Counted from the first letter of the stretch, positions 44,298-57,750 are shown. The stretch is DNA of 64,000 nucleotides from Trochalopteron elliotii (GCA_024734555.1 JANPWX010000126.1:1077801-1141800); one strand, 5' to 3'. Translations and numbers: made by a program. The notes: generated from the sequence alone by a model not told the origin.

Positions 44298-46734
44298 ACC
44301 CGTTGCTGAGTTTGTGACGTGATCTCTGCAGCAGCAATTGTTGGAGACTGGGAGTTACTGAACCTGCAAGCCCAGGGGTTGCTGATGGGATCTTGTGTAC
44401 ACAGATCCTGTGCTGGTCTGCATTCCGGCCAGATGGAAATGCACAGCAGGTACTTTGTGTTTCTTGGGATGGGGTAGGAAGATCTGGTTTTCTCCTGATT
44501 TACTTCCCTCCTGATTTCTCTGGTATCTTGGATGACTCTTGTATGTGAACATGCCTGCAAGTTTCTCAGCATTTTTTTCTCTCCCTCAGTTCAGATTATT
44601 CCCTAGCTCACAGTGCTTTTCTATTATCTATTCAGATGGTTAAACTAGAAATTAAATGGAGTAAAAAGTTATTACATTGGAAAAAAAAAAAAAAGAAGAA
44701 GCTTCTAATTTTTAGGCTGAATTCCCTTGACTAAATTATATGGGGGTTTTATTTGCTACAGCAGGTCCCCAGGCTAATGGTGCAAAATGTTAATGGTTTC
44801 TCTCACTTTCCTGCACTCTTTCACCTACTCCCAAACAATACCATGGTCTGTCCATCCTGAGTGAGTTTTTTGGATTGCTTTTTTCCTTTATAAAAGACTT
44901 TGCTTCCCCATGGTAATAATGGTAGTGCAAGCACACATGGGCCATGTGGTTACCCCTAGGCTGTCCAAATCTGTACTCTAAACTTCACAGGATGCAGATT
45001 ATCAAAGAAATTATAAGAGGAAAAGCAGTCAGATTGCCATACATGCCACTAATTTACACCTATGTGTAAATAAATATTTTCTTGCAGTCATGTTGTTAAG
45101 CCTGAAGATAGACAGCTGAGTCTTTCAAGGATAAAATTGCTATTGAAATGTTGGGCTATGAAACAGCACTGCAAGAAGTGAATTTTTGGGATCTCATGGA
45201 GAAGCAGGCTGAAGCAGGCCAGGAGGTTTTAGCCAAAGTGGGTGCCTAAAGGTTACATCCTGCTCTGGAGTGTTTGGAGTTTGGGAATAAACAGAGCTTC
45301 CTTGGCAGAGACCAGCCCTGAGTTAGGGACAGACACAGGGTGGGAGAGGCTCCAGGAGCCACTTGCCCAAAGCACAATCCCCCATTAATTACCAGGAAGG
45401 TTTCCATGTGCTGTACATTCCAAGAGGCTTTGCTTGGCAGCCCTGTCAGTCATTCCCAATGCACTCTAAGAAGGGAAATTTGGGGCAGTTTACAATTCTT
45501 TGTTGCCTGCTGTGTGTTGAGCACAGACTTTTGCATCTGCCCTGCTGCTGGTGTACCAGGCAAATGCTTTAGGGGGGCTCCTTTGCCTTGGGACGGGGCA
45601 TGTGAACAGCTGGCAAAGCAGAGTCATATCCCTCCCACTCCTATGTGCTGCAGAAGCCAAAACCTTGCTGAAATGTTCATTTTTCTAACACCCTGCAAAA
45701 CATGACACAGCCCTGCATTCTGGGGCCTGTCATGCACTAACCAGCTGCAGGTGGCAAGAGGGCAGATTACAACAGCATCATTTCAAATCTTTGGGCTCAT
45801 TCCCATGCCAAAAACCCTACAAACATTTTTTCCCTGGGTTTTCCATGAAATGAAGCTCAATACTTCCAAGGCAATGAAAAGAAAAAAAAAAATAAAAAAC
45901 CAAACTAAAATAAATATAATATAAAGGAATTGTTATTCCCCAAATCGTCATTAAGAATGTAGGAATCCACAAATTGAGCTGCATTTTAAAGACACTGCTC
46001 TAAAAGCCTAAGCAGAGCATAAACAAAGAAATAAAAAAGGTGATTTTATGAGTATGACATTCCCAGCAACCTTAACCTGACCCTGTATTGACCTACAGAA
46101 TTGTGGTTTAGGTTTGATCACTTCAGACTGAGCTTTCCAAGCAATGGAGGGGTGGGGAATGTTGTTTTTTGTTTCCTTTCCCCCTTTTGGCACTGCTGTG
46201 GACAGCTTCGGTGTGAAGCAGCTGGACAAACTGGCCTGGAGGTGCTTTGCAGCCACAAAACATTTCCACAGGGAGCTAAAAACAGGAGTTTGTCACCATA
46301 GGGTCACCTTCTGTGAGCTGTAGAGCTCCTGCAGTGCACCTGGTGCTGGGGTAAGGGCATGCCTGATGTAAGTGGGATGGATTGATGAAACTCGAGCTGA
46401 ATTTGGAGCCAATTCAGTGATTTATAGGCTATGCCAGACCCTGTACCAAAGGCTTCAGTGCTTTACAGGGGCTGCATTCCCACTTCAATTTGTCCCCCTC
46501 ACTAGTACTACCCTAAAGCTGAGGAAAGGGGCAGCCCTTAATGATCAGGTTTGGGGCACTCACATGAACTTAAAAACAGGGTCAGCTGAGCCAGCTCAGC
46601 TCCCAAAGCATCCCCTTGTGATGGAGCACTGCCCCAGAAACATCCTTCCCCTTGTGCAGACCATCAGCCACAGGAAGGTGGTGAGAGGCTGAGTTCTTCT
46701 GTCATAACAACTCCACTTTCATTCCTCGAGGTTA

Positions 46735-47235
46735 TTTGTAGCCTATATAATCATAGCAATTACATACAACCACTCTTAGCTGCATAGCTTAATTACAACT
46801 AATGCACATCATTTCAATTAATTTTAATTATACAGAAAATGTGAAGAGTCTGTTATTCCATTGTTAAAATCATTTGGGACAAACAAGACTAAAGTGCTAA
46901 ATTTCATAGAGGACCTAGTTATTAATTTTAACTCACTAATGAATGATGTATCTTTAAATTCTCTGAAGATATAGTCTCTACTTGAAGAGCCAGTGCTGTA
47001 GATTTATGGATATGCTGGCTTGTACAGAGATATTCAGTCCCAGCTTTAAATGCAAACTACTGCTGTCTCAAGCAATACTACCAAAGTTATTTCATGTTAA
47101 TTAAAAGTAACCACCTTAAAATTAACATCCACTGTTGATGAAATATCACTGTGTGGACATACTTCTGACAAAATAAATGTAGGCATGACCATTTACTTGG
47201 AATAATTTTAGCTTCTAATTAATCCAACAATTTTC
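46735..47235. promoter_or_regulatory. AT-rich block dense in TAAT/ATTA motifs (possible enhancer)
   Basis: Repeated homeodomain-type cores, for example CTTAATTACAACTAATGCAC, TTCAATTAATTTTAATTATA and GTTATTAATTTTAACTCACT. FBRSL1 is a developmental gene, so a distal conserved enhancer is plausible, but conservation cannot be judged here. Confidence 0.25.
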
Positions 47236-50200
47236 TAAGACATTGAAATCTACCTCCTACTAGCTCATTTCTATTTAGGCTTTGAAAGAAAATGTTTCAT
47301 GCTCCTCAGGCAAGTTTAGAAAGTCTCATTTATGATATGTACAATTTTTATCTGCTCTTAACAAATACAACTCCCTTAGAAATAAAATGTTTCTGGAGTT
47401 TGCCACATTAAAAGGAAAAGAAAACATAGCAGAAACTTTGAGTCCAGTTTTAAAGCATAAAAGGGTTTATCTTATCTAGAGCAACCAGTACAGGATAACC
47501 AGTGTTATCTTATCACCACATATTGATGTCAGGGTTTAAAAGGACTTGAGGCTGTTATGGTACACGGAGCAGAACTCCTACACTGATAAACACTGATAAC
47601 GCTGCAGTGCTCTAATCTAAACTACACCTTCTTTCTGCCCCAAATACACATGAGAAGAGCCAGAAACATTTTCTTCTTGCACAGCACAATCCTCCAAGTG
47701 AGGGTGGGCTCCTTGTCCCACTGGTGCTGCTGGGGAAGGTCCCTAAGCATAGCCAAGGCTGACAACAGCCTTGAGGAAAAGAAACAAAACCTGTCTCCTG
47801 GCTGAGCTTTGCCCATGGGGATTGCTGAGCTCCAGCTGTACAGGAATAACCTGAACCAAAAGCATGGGGTTTGTCAAAGGGTGATGTTCATGTGAGAAAG
47901 TAATGAATGGGCCTAAACCAAATCCCCTTCTGTAAGTGGCAGCAGCCCACACTGGCAGTGTTGACTGCACCAGCTCCAACTCTTCACCAGCCTGGCTGCA
48001 ATCAACTGCAGTTTCTTTAGGAAGGGAATGTTCAGTCCTAAGGACTTTGCTTGGAGAAAAAGAGACACACACAAGGCAAATCAGGTCCTGCAAAGTGAGA
48101 GCTTGTCAGGTGTGGGATGCAGGCTGGGACCCCAGGCTGCATAAATTGTTTCTTCTTGCCTGAGTAACACGAGTGCCAATGACTGATGTTAAGCCATGGA
48201 ATCAGCCCTCAAAAGGAGCAACACGAATTCCAATTAATAGAAGGATGTTAATGACTTCAGGGGTCCTGCTTTGCCCTGGACAGTCAGGTGCTGCACTATA
48301 GTGTTGCTCACTCACAATACCAGGCTCTGGACACAGCCTATAGCTGGCCTAAGTTTCCTTCAGGGTTTGCTTCAGGGAAGGGGTTTCTCTGTAGGCTGTG
48401 GTAAGAGCTGTGGTGTGACACTGCTAAAATTGAGGGTGTTGGAGCCAAGAAGAAACCAAGTCATGGACAAGGTCCTGGCTCACCTCTGTGCACACAACCC
48501 ACCACTGGGAGTGGTGCAGTGCAATGAGGCAAAGGGCACAAGAGTATACAATAGAAATAAGGATGTACAACATCAGTAACCAACATGAAAGCTCATAGCA
48601 AGGACCAAAGTACAAGGCAGAGATAGTCATGCTGCAGATGTTCAAAATGTAGTACATAGGACACCCACACAATCTATGCATGAACTCTTGCATGACACCT
48701 CTTGCCTGCTCGTGCAATTCCAATTAAATTTGGGTGCATTAATCTCTCTATTCTTAATAGAAACTCGCTTGCTCTCTCTCACCTCCATTTTCTGCCAGCT
48801 GCAGATAAAACACCCAGTCAGCCCTGTGCTTATTTGATCCTAAGGTGAAGCGATCAAACACACTTGCAGCCTCACCGAAGGATCACACAGAATGAGAAAG
48901 TGGCCTGCAAGGCAGATTAGTGAAATCGCTTCCATTACAGCTCCAGGCACGGACAGTTGCTGTCTTAGCACACTTCTTTTATGTCAAGCCTAACTTTTCC
49001 TACCTTTCCCTTCAGTTCTGCTGTGGCATTGGTGTCCCTTTCTCTGGGTGCTGAGGTTAAAACTCCACACTTGGGAAGCATGGCAGCCTTGAAGGGCCTG
49101 ATGTTATACTCTACCATCAGCTGCACCAGCTTCTTTTACTTCAGGAGAGCTGCTCCACCCAGATGTAGGTGTCATGACACATATGGTAAAACACACATCC
49201 TCTTTGTGTTGCCTTGAGCTGACAGAGTGTGATTCCCAGCCATGTGGCAGCAGAGCCACTGCTTTACAGTCCTGGGACCAAGATTCTGCTCAGTCTTTCC
49301 ACGCTTTTTTATAAACAATATGTGGCAATTTTACCAATTAAGTGTGTGGGGAAGCAGCGAGTTTGGATCAGATGCACACAGCAGCTGCCACAGCATGACT
49401 GCACAGCACAGAGAGGCTGCAAGCACTTAAGCAAGACAGAATTATCATAGCACAAGATTAGTTCAGATATCATAAAGCACTGTTCCAACAGCTCCACACC
49501 AGGAAATCTCCACCCATCCCTGCAGTGAGATGTGTATCCATCTTACAATGTTAATTGTGCTGGCCCTGCCACTTTGCTGTGGTTTCTGTAGGCAGCTCAA
49601 CATAACAAACCTGGACAGCAAGGGCATCCCAGTGCTGGGGTGCACAGTCCAGAAAGGAATAAATGTAAGTCATGTAGTTCTGCTGAACCTGTGGTTTAAA
49701 GCTTCTAATTGCCAACTTTCATCTTTTACCAGCATAAATAATAAATGTGGCATGTTCCCCACTTTCCATCACCACCACATTATTAAAGCAATAAAACAAT
49801 TTCAAAGGTGTGGTTATCATAAGCTAATGGCACCTCTAGGGGATTACTAACACCCCAGGAGACTTCTTAGTCTTAAAAAACCCGATACCCACTGTCAGTC
49901 TCTATTAGCTCAGTTGTGTGCCAGCATGTGCACAGCGGGCCCTGCTCATGCGATGCCACTCGGCACGCAGGACAAGCCAAGTGACACAACTGCGGGCATA
50001 ATTAGGTCAGAAGATGCTTCCAGGCAGACAATTAAATAAAAGAGTGGAAGCCTGCAATCACACACAGTTCAGATGATGCACACACGCAGGTAACCCAGCT
50101 GCCAACAAACCAGCTGCAGTTCCTTCCAGCCCAATTCAGAGCGAAGGGAGAGAATCCTCCTTACAGGGAGAACTGGGGAGCAAGCGCTCCCTGCAGAGCA

Positions 50201-50243
50201 CTGAGAGTGAATGCAGAGAGCTCTCCTTGCCGTATACCTGAGG

Positions 50244-50340
50244 GCATCTCCTCAAGTGCAGGCTGAGGAAGCAGGTGACTTTGAGAGAGCATCTCCTCAA
50301 GAGCAGGCTGGTGGGAAGGGAGTAGGTGACTTTGAGAGAG
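50244..50340 (+). repeat. Two-unit tandem duplication
   Basis: Unit one (50244-50288) and unit two (50289-50340) both begin GCATCTCCTCAAG, share GCAGGCTG and end GGTGACTTTGAGAGA. The second has about seven extra bases in its middle. A partial third GGCATCTC follows near 50357. An isolated minisatellite seed. Confidence 0.8.
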
Positions 50341-53300
50341 CCATCCGCCTGCCTGGAGGCATCTCTTGCTGGGGTTTTGTTGTGCTGACAGCAGAGCTGT
50401 CTCTGAAGACGAGCCTCCCGTCTGCCACATCGGGTGATTTGGGAGCACTCCTTACACATCGCTGCCTTGTGGATACTCCTCCCTTACCTCCCCAGTCTCT
50501 GTAATCTTGGAATGACATCATCGGGAATTGGTTGGTTAGTTTTAGTATCTGCTGGGGCGTTAGGCCCAAGCTATTTAGCACATCAAAACAACAGTATTAG
50601 CAAACAGACCTTCCTTTAAGGTAATTATGCACCAAGGAGACTGCCTTATCTTTCATCTCCTGTTTATTTTGCTAACAGTCACCCAGATTCTTTAAGTAAT
50701 ACCTTCCCTGCTATCAGTTATCAAAGCAATGATGGAGGTGGAAGACAGCTGAATGCTCTAAGCTCTAACAGCAAAAGCCTCACAGGTGGGAGGAGGAGGA
50801 GGAGGAGGGACAGCTGAATAAGGATGAGGAATGTGTGTCTCTGCCTTTGTCTGCCTGTCAGCAATGCTAAGCTGGGAGTTCTGATCCTACAGAACTTTGC
50901 ACAGCCCGGAGCAGGGATGGGATTTGGAGGACATGCCCTACACTCTGTCATGCCGTGGAGGATTCACCTGAGCACAGGCTTTTGCTAATTGTTCTTGCAA
51001 GTGATCACAGTGAACCTTTAGCTTCCACTGTGCCCACACTTCACTATCATCCACAGTGAAGATAAAGGGGGCAGGAGTGGGAGGATCTAGAGAATGGGCA
51101 TAAGGCAAAGCATAACAGCCTTGAAAATCAGTATCAGGCTAAGCAAGGTCTTTGGGTGAGCACTGCCATTCTCCCCCACATGAAGGATTAATTCATGCTC
51201 TGTGGTAGACAGCAGAAGGCACCAATGTGACCGATGTCTTGGCCACATTATCCAGAAAGCACACTGGGAACTGAGCTGCTTGACCGCATGCTCAGCTTTA
51301 AAATAATAATGAACACAGGAATCTTAAGAACATTTTAAAAGTCCTGCAGAAGGGAGTGGGGTGGAGTGAGTCGTGTCTCAGTGATATTAAAGCAATGGAT
51401 TTCTTGAGTTTAGGGAGAAGTATTGCCCACTGGGGAGTCTTGTGGTTTTTGGGAGGACCTGATAGGCCAAGAGTCCAGTTGTAGAGGTAAAAATCCTCTT
51501 CCTGTGACTCATCAGAAGGACACAGTACCTGTGTCCTGTCTCTCAAGGGCATTCAAAAGAAAGAGCAGTGAAATGGCTTGAGAGAACAAGACCTTGGAGA
51601 AAATCATAGTGCAGTGCTCAAATTGCAAACCTACCAGGAATAAGAGAGAATGTAAGATGTAGGATCTGTCTCCATTAAGAACAGAGCAGAGGGAAATGGA
51701 AGTAGCTCTCTCTGTAAGCAACACTGGGACATGAAGCAGACAATATGTGAGCGTGCTGTAACCCTCATTGCTTCTCCAGCAGGGAGCACGGGGAGTGAGC
51801 ACTGAGGCACCTCCCTCTGCTCACTTAAGGCCAAGCAAAGCTGTGCAGACCAGGAATGGGCTGTCCTGCAGTCACTGGGATACACTGAACTGCACTGACA
51901 CTCTGGGCAGCTCTGCCATCTGTGTGTCCTTCAAGGGGAGCTTTCTCACAGGCTTTCATAAAGGGGAGCTTTAGGGGCTGTGGCAGCCACAGTTGTTGGC
52001 ACAGCCACAGCCTCCAGCTCTGCTCCTTTTTTTCAAGACAGGTTGTGTAGCACTTGCCCTCAGAGCATGAGGGTCGAAAATAACAGTATGTCTGGATGGA
52101 ATACAGAAATGCTGATGAGAGGAAGTGTGTTTTGGGGACACAGTCTACATATGCTTTCTTCCTGAATTCAATACATGGATAAAACAAAGGGTGGAAAAAG
52201 TACTCTTTAAATTCACTCACCATGTCATTTCATTCTGTTGTTAGACATGATTGCTGCCATTCAAAAAATTTTCATTTCTTTTATGGGCCTATTTATAATG
52301 TTATATCCATTAATTAAAGGACAAAATAATATTTCCTGCTAGTTACAACTAAGCAATGGACAATCAATATTATACTGGCAGAAAATAGGGTGAAAATTAA
52401 ATATCCAAACAATTTTCAAACAGGAATCAAAAGTAATCTGGAAGTTACTGTAAGCTTATATTTAGTAAAATAATGGAGATGCTAAGAGGAAAATCTTTTA
52501 ACATTCAAAAGATAATGTAATTATGGCTGATAAGCAGAACAATTGAGGGAGTTATTCTGTTTTTTATAGCTTTTTCATATGTGACTGATGGAAACAGTAA
52601 TTTAAATCCTTTTGGGTATTGGCACAGTCATGCAGATGACAAAAGCATGAACTGTAAACAAAGGACCACAGGAAGTGAAAGCACTGTGTTACAGAAGGAC
52701 ATCCAGGAATGTGTGATTCATTCATAGTTGAATACAAAGAGTAAATTGGGATACCAGAGCACTCTGCTGACTCCACTAAATGAGGAGATTTTTTAATGCA
52801 CCTGGAGGAATAATAACAAAAAAGGACCTAGATAGACTAGAAAGCAACAAAATCGGGAGATTTAATGTGGAAAACTGTAAGTAAATCTGTCTAGGGAAAA
52901 CTAATCCAAAACACAGATGTTTTCCTGGAGAGAGAAATCTTGAAAGTAATCATGTTAAAGCAGACAAGGAATGACAACAGAGTTAGTGGTAAGTCCCTGG
53001 TGCAACAGGCAGCACAAATTAGGCTGAGGAGTTTTTCTGCATGGACTGACAGCCCAGTGTTCACCATCCCTCACTCCTGCAGAGCACAGCTCTTGCTGTG
53101 AAATGCTAACTCTAGCTGTGCCATGGGCACAGAGAGAACTCAGAGGAGAGGCAACCCTAAGAAGTAAGGTGCAAGACAGGAGATAAGCCCATTAATTCTG
53201 AAACTGAAATATTAAATGTTCCTTGGCATGGCAGATTTAAAAACTAAACAGAAACTAGAAACCCAGTGGCAGATCATCTCTCTGTTGCAGAGTTCAGGAT

Positions 53301-53880
53301 GTCCTTTATCATTCATCTGAAAATTTCCTCTTAAAAACCTGCCCATGACTGACAGATAAAACTCCATCCAAAGGCAACAATAGAAAAGGCTCTGTCTGTG
53401 ACTTTTTAGAAAGAAAAATGCTTTCCTTTTAAAGAAAAATTCACTGGATTAAGGGTGATTAATAAAATGTCCAGAAACCAACTCTCAGAAATGTTATTCT
53501 GGGCTCAGGAAAGGAAATGTTAACCCTTTCTGGGCAGAAAATCTGCAGAAGGCAGCTAGTGGTGACAGTGCCTGGTGGTGCCCAGGTTGGTGTGCCCAGC
53601 ACTGCCTGCAGAGCTGCAGGTATGTGACCTGATGACAGTTTGGGCACAAATGCAATGCTGGCACGTGGGCTGCCTGCAAATGGGGTTTTGTGCCCCACAC
53701 TGGGTCCCAGCAATAGCAGGTTAGGCTGGGCAGGGAGGTGCTGCTCCCCTCCACAGGAACACGGGTTGTGGCCGGTACCGAAGGGCCCTGCTGCTGGCTG
53801 CAGCTTTCATTTCCGGAGATGGATAAAATCTAATTTGGGAAGAGAAGCAGTTGTTGGAGGCACAGGACAATGACAGCCAC
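50341..53880. other. Intergenic, no gene supported
   Basis: Holds a short GGA repeat (about 50794-50814) and AT-rich DNA from 52200 to 52900. No exon or transposon was recognised. Confidence 0.5.
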
Positions 53881-53896
53881 CCAAACAGCATTTATT

Positions 53897-54280
53897 TCCT
53901 AGTTTTGCCCAGGAGACCGCCTGAGGTCTTGCGGGGGCTACAGGGCGGGACGCAGAGGAGCGTGCAGGGATGCGCGGTGATGCTCAGAGGGTGCCCAGGG
54001 GTACCCACCCCCCCGGGCTCCCCCAAGGCTGCCGTCCCAGGGCTGCTGAAGACCCACATTGCCATCTAGTGCCGCCGGAGCACAAGGACAGCCGGGAGGC
54101 ATCGCCGGCCCCGCCGCTGCGTGCAGGTGGCCCCGGCCGCTCGCCCTGGACCCGGTAACTCCCCTCGCTCAGGAAGCGCAAGGCGGGGCGGTAAATCTTC
54201 GGCTGTTCTGCCAAAACTCAGCAAGTCATGTGCAGCCCTGCCGTAGATCCTGCTCTGTCCCACGGACGCTGAACGGCTTA
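53897..54280. promoter_or_regulatory. Small CpG-rich block
   Basis: Dense CpGs in an otherwise AT-moderate region, e.g. GCCGGGAGGCATCGCCGGCC and CCCGGCCGCTCGCCCTGGAC. The first 160 bases are one copy of a diverged duplication whose partner lies at 55797-55945. It might be an orphan promoter, but no first exon can be shown. Confidence 0.4.
53900..54060 (+). repeat. Dispersed duplicate, copy A (CpG-rich)
   Basis: It aligns by eye with 55797-55945: TTTTGCC.AGGA, AGGTCTT, GGGATG...GTGATGCTCAG, CAG.GGTACCCACC and CTCCC..AAG. Identity is roughly three quarters by inspection. Many differences are CpG in this copy against TpG or CpA in the other. Confidence 0.65.
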
Positions 54281-55177
54281 AGGAATGTGCAAATAGCTTT
54301 GCTTAAGAGCAAAACATTACCGCTACTACCCAGCTCATCCTAACAATGGAGCAACTGAAGTAAACTTCAGCAATGTTTGAAGTACCTGATAATTCTATAT
54401 TTTCAGGGAGCTTTACATGCTGATGTACCTCTTACCTACTCACCCTCAGCCTGGCTGCTGTGGCCCTGCTGTGCCCCCGTGCCAAGCAGGCAGGTTTAGT
54501 GCCCACAGGAGCGTTGAGGTGGTGTAGAGGACTTTGGTCAGGTAACAATAAATGGTGACAGTTCCGGTGAGAATTGACGTGTTCACCTTGGTGCCTCGCC
54601 AGGATCCGGCTGGGATAGCTCAGCTCTGCCAGCTGTGGTTTGCCTGCAGGGAGAAGGCAAGGGGAAGGAAGGAGGCTGAGCAGGTTGGGTCCTGCCCTGT
54701 TCCTGGTGCAGACGCTGTGTGTCTGTCCTGGCAGTGCTGCTGCTGCCCCTGTGCTCTTCATCCAGCAGTAAATCTCTACCTCCAGAAGACAAGATTGTAA
54801 TTACAGTATGGCATCTTTCCATGCCAATCACTTTTATATACACAAAGGCACATACTAAATATTTTTCATGGGACTTTCCACCATAAGAGATTGAACTGTC
54901 AAATGTTATTATGTGTGTAACAAGAATACCTAGAAGCCTGAGGTGAGACAAGGGTTGCAGTGTGCTCAGTAGAGTATGTATGTTTAATAAAACTCAAGGC
55001 TTGTCTGTGCAGAGCTGGCAATCTGATTGGGAAGGGACAGAGGAGAGAACACAGCCCAGTGATTTGTTCCACATCATAAAACAGTTCAGTAGCTGACCCA
55101 GGTCTCTCAAGTTTCAGCTTGCCAGCCCAGTCTTTTCAGTTAAATGTTGTACACAGTGGAGTTTGTTTATTTTTCAG
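54281..55177. other. Intergenic, no gene supported
   Basis: Nothing recognised apart from a pyrimidine tract (GTTTATTTTTCAG) at the end that forms a plausible splice acceptor for the exon-like ORF that follows. Confidence 0.5.
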
Positions 55178-55477
55178 ACGGTGGTTATGCCCTTGTAACA
55201 GAGGACTCCCAGAAAAAAAACAGCCCCTTCATGGTTTCATGGATTCAGTGACAGAGGAGAGACCCTGCTCACTTGCCTTCCCTTCTCATGCCATACCTGG
55301 GAACCCTGAGCACCACTTGGCAAAGGCAGAGAGACGTGGCACACTCAGCTGTCAGGACTCCTTAGTGGACCCTGAAAATTGTACCGAGCAACTTCATGAC
55401 AGAGTGCAGTTACTATACTTCAACAGCGAAGTGACAATCTGTGACCAGCAAGAACTCGTGACTTTCCAGCAATGTAG
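55178..55477 (+). other. Exon-like ORF of unknown origin
   Basis: A 300-nt block between a good acceptor (TTTATTTTTCAG|AC) and a good donor (TGTAG|GTACAA). It is open in one frame only and is phase-symmetric (2 to 2). The frame includes RPCSLAFPSHAIPGNPEHHL and LLYFNSEVTICDQQELVTFQ, and would stop at 55487 if the donor is not used. I do not recognise the sequence. It could be an exon of an unannotated gene, an lncRNA exon or chance. Confidence 0.25.
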
Positions 55478-55796
55478 GTACAACTGAGCTTTGCCATGGC
55501 AAAGATGAGGTGCAAGAGCAAGGTCAGCCTGCTCTTGTACCAGGAAGGATGGCTGGAAGGGGTGAAGCTCGAGGGCAAGTGTCCTCCTTGCATGTCTTGG
55601 TTTTCTGTCAGGAAACCTTATGAAGAAAAAGCCACTCAGAAGCATCAACTGCTTGTGATCAGCTACTCAGCCCTCACTGGAGTGCATGTGTTCTGAGGGT
55701 GACTCATCAGGCAATGAAAGGGAAAAAACAGTACTGCTTTGGTAGCTGGAAGTTTGCAGGCGTTCAGAAGATTGGAAGAGGGGGCTTAAACTCTTT

Positions 55797-55945
55797 CCAC
55801 ATTTTGCCTAGGACACTGTCTAAGGTCTTACAGGTGTCACGGGGGGAGACAGAGGAATATGCAGGGATGTACAGTGATGCTCAGGAGAGTCCAGAGGTAC
55901 CCACCCTCCCTTAAGTTACTGCTCCCTGGAAAGACATCACCTACT
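55797..55945 (+). repeat. Dispersed duplicate, copy B (CpG-depleted)
   Basis: Partner of 53900-54060. It reads CATTTTGCCTAGGACACTGT, AGGTCTTACAGG, ATGCAGGGATGTACAGTGAT, GCTCAGGAGAG and GAGGTACCCACCCTCCC. Same orientation, 1.9 kb downstream. Confidence 0.65.
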
Positions 55946-57640
55946 GAAAGTCCTGTAAGCAGAACATCATTTTATGGAGACAAGCAAACTCAGAAATCCA
56001 GTTCTTGTAAAATCTTTCACCTCTAATACAATTTTTTCACTGAAATCTGTTTATTTTAGGCCTGCTGTGTCATAACAGATCCAAGAGCTGCATTTTCTCT
56101 TGGAAAGAGACAATGTTTTGTTTAAAAATATTAACTTTTCATGACATTCAGTCTCAATGTCTACACAAGCTTTTAAACTCTGGCTCTCTGGTGTAGATGA
56201 AGGAACAACTTCTTCCTCAGTGTAATTCTGCCTAAGCCCATGCACTTAAAGGGGGGTGAATTTTGTCCATAAGGTTTGTGATTCTCAGGCAGAGGCTTAT
56301 TGACAGGCAGTATGCTGAAGATATTTACATTCAGCAAGGCTCATAAGCCACTGAACATCTGTTCTCTCGTTAGCAGGCTCCTCAGCATTTGCCCTGTAGG
56401 CAATAATCTACAGGACAAGTTTCCCAGCATCTAAACTACTGTAGGATAATTCTTTAACTAAATGGAAAGCAAAGCCCAAGGCCCTGGGAATTCGCTTTTG
56501 TACAATAATCTTTTGTGTGCGTACAGTGGAAACCAGAGGATTATGGAGTCAAATCATGAGAATTCAGGTCAAGTGAGATTTGGAGGGGGGAGGAGAAGAT
56601 GACAGAAGCACCAGTGGGAAGGTAGTGATCCCAGGGGAAGTAACGTGACGCTTGCAGATAAGCCTGTTCTGCTGTCATGGTTTAATTTTACACATCAGTA
56701 TTAAAATTTCTGAGCATTGCCGAACATCGACTCTCCTCTGCTGCATGAGGTCCTTTTGTGTTGGTTTTTTTCTCCTCTAGCAGCTGTGTTATTTTGGAGT
56801 ATCCCTATGTCTGGGTTATTTTCTTGTACCATGCCTCCATTTTCTACCTCTTTATTATTTTTTCTATCCGAGAATTTGTGTGTTTAAATCTCCTTCCTCC
56901 ATTCAGCTCCTTGTTATTTTTCTCATTCTTGCACACTTAGACCAGATCAAAGATTCTCAAGATATACAAAGCGATTCATTTATCTCCCCTGGACATTTGC
57001 TTAATGGAAGGAAGGAAATGTCATTAAAGAAAAGCACTATGAAAAATGTGATGCTGCTTTTTCTCTTTCTGGCAAGGGATTGATGTGGATGTCCAGACCA
57101 ACACCCAGAAATTCTATTCAAATGCTTGTCTGCTCTTTCCACAATGCAGAAAGATCCAGCTGAATCCAATCAAATGTTTAATGTGCTCTTGGCTGGTTTA
57201 CACTGCTAAGCTGATGGGAGGATGTGCTGTTGGGCAGTGACTGCTGAGACAGCAGTGAAATAGAAGGTGTTAAATTAGACATTGATGTAAGCAAAGCAGA
57301 AAACAGCATCAAGGAAAATTCACAAGACTTCTGCAAAACCAAACAGCTGTACAGCTCACCTGAACAGGAGGATTTTCCTTACCTTTTTAAGAGATAGGCA
57401 ATATGGCAGAAAGGTGACGTTCTATCTGTGTTCTAAAATCCTGTCTCAATTGCCATATGTGAGACCTGGAACAAAATACCTCCCCTACTGCCTTTGTAAA
57501 ATACAACATGCTAAGCAAAACACTGCAAAAAGCAGCTTCTCTTTCTGCTCTGCAGTGGTGGTAGTAAAAGTTTGAGTCTCTAGGTGTTTGGAACCATGAA
57601 TATGCTGCAGATTGGGAAATGCAGGGGGAAGAGGGTTTGG

Positions 57641-57750
57641 TTGTTTTTTGTACTGGTTTTCTTGGGTTTTTTTGGTTGCTTTTTATGTTTTGTGGGGGTT
57701 TTCTGGTTTGTTTGGGGTTTTTTCTTCTGGTTTTATTAGGGTTTTTTTTT
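57641..57750 (+). repeat. T/G-rich low-complexity tract
   Basis: Repeated GGTTTT, GGGTTTTTTT and GGGGTTTTCTGG motifs with almost no A or C. Confidence 0.85.

Larger units (their letters stand above)
39360..50240. other. Intergenic, no gene supported
   Basis: Contains a (TAAA)n tract (about 44269-44297), an A run (44681-44693) and an AT-rich, TAATTA-rich block (46735-47235). Small GC-rich spots occur at 40090-40380 and 42220-42300. No coding exon, RNA gene or well-preserved transposon was recognised. Confidence 0.5.
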
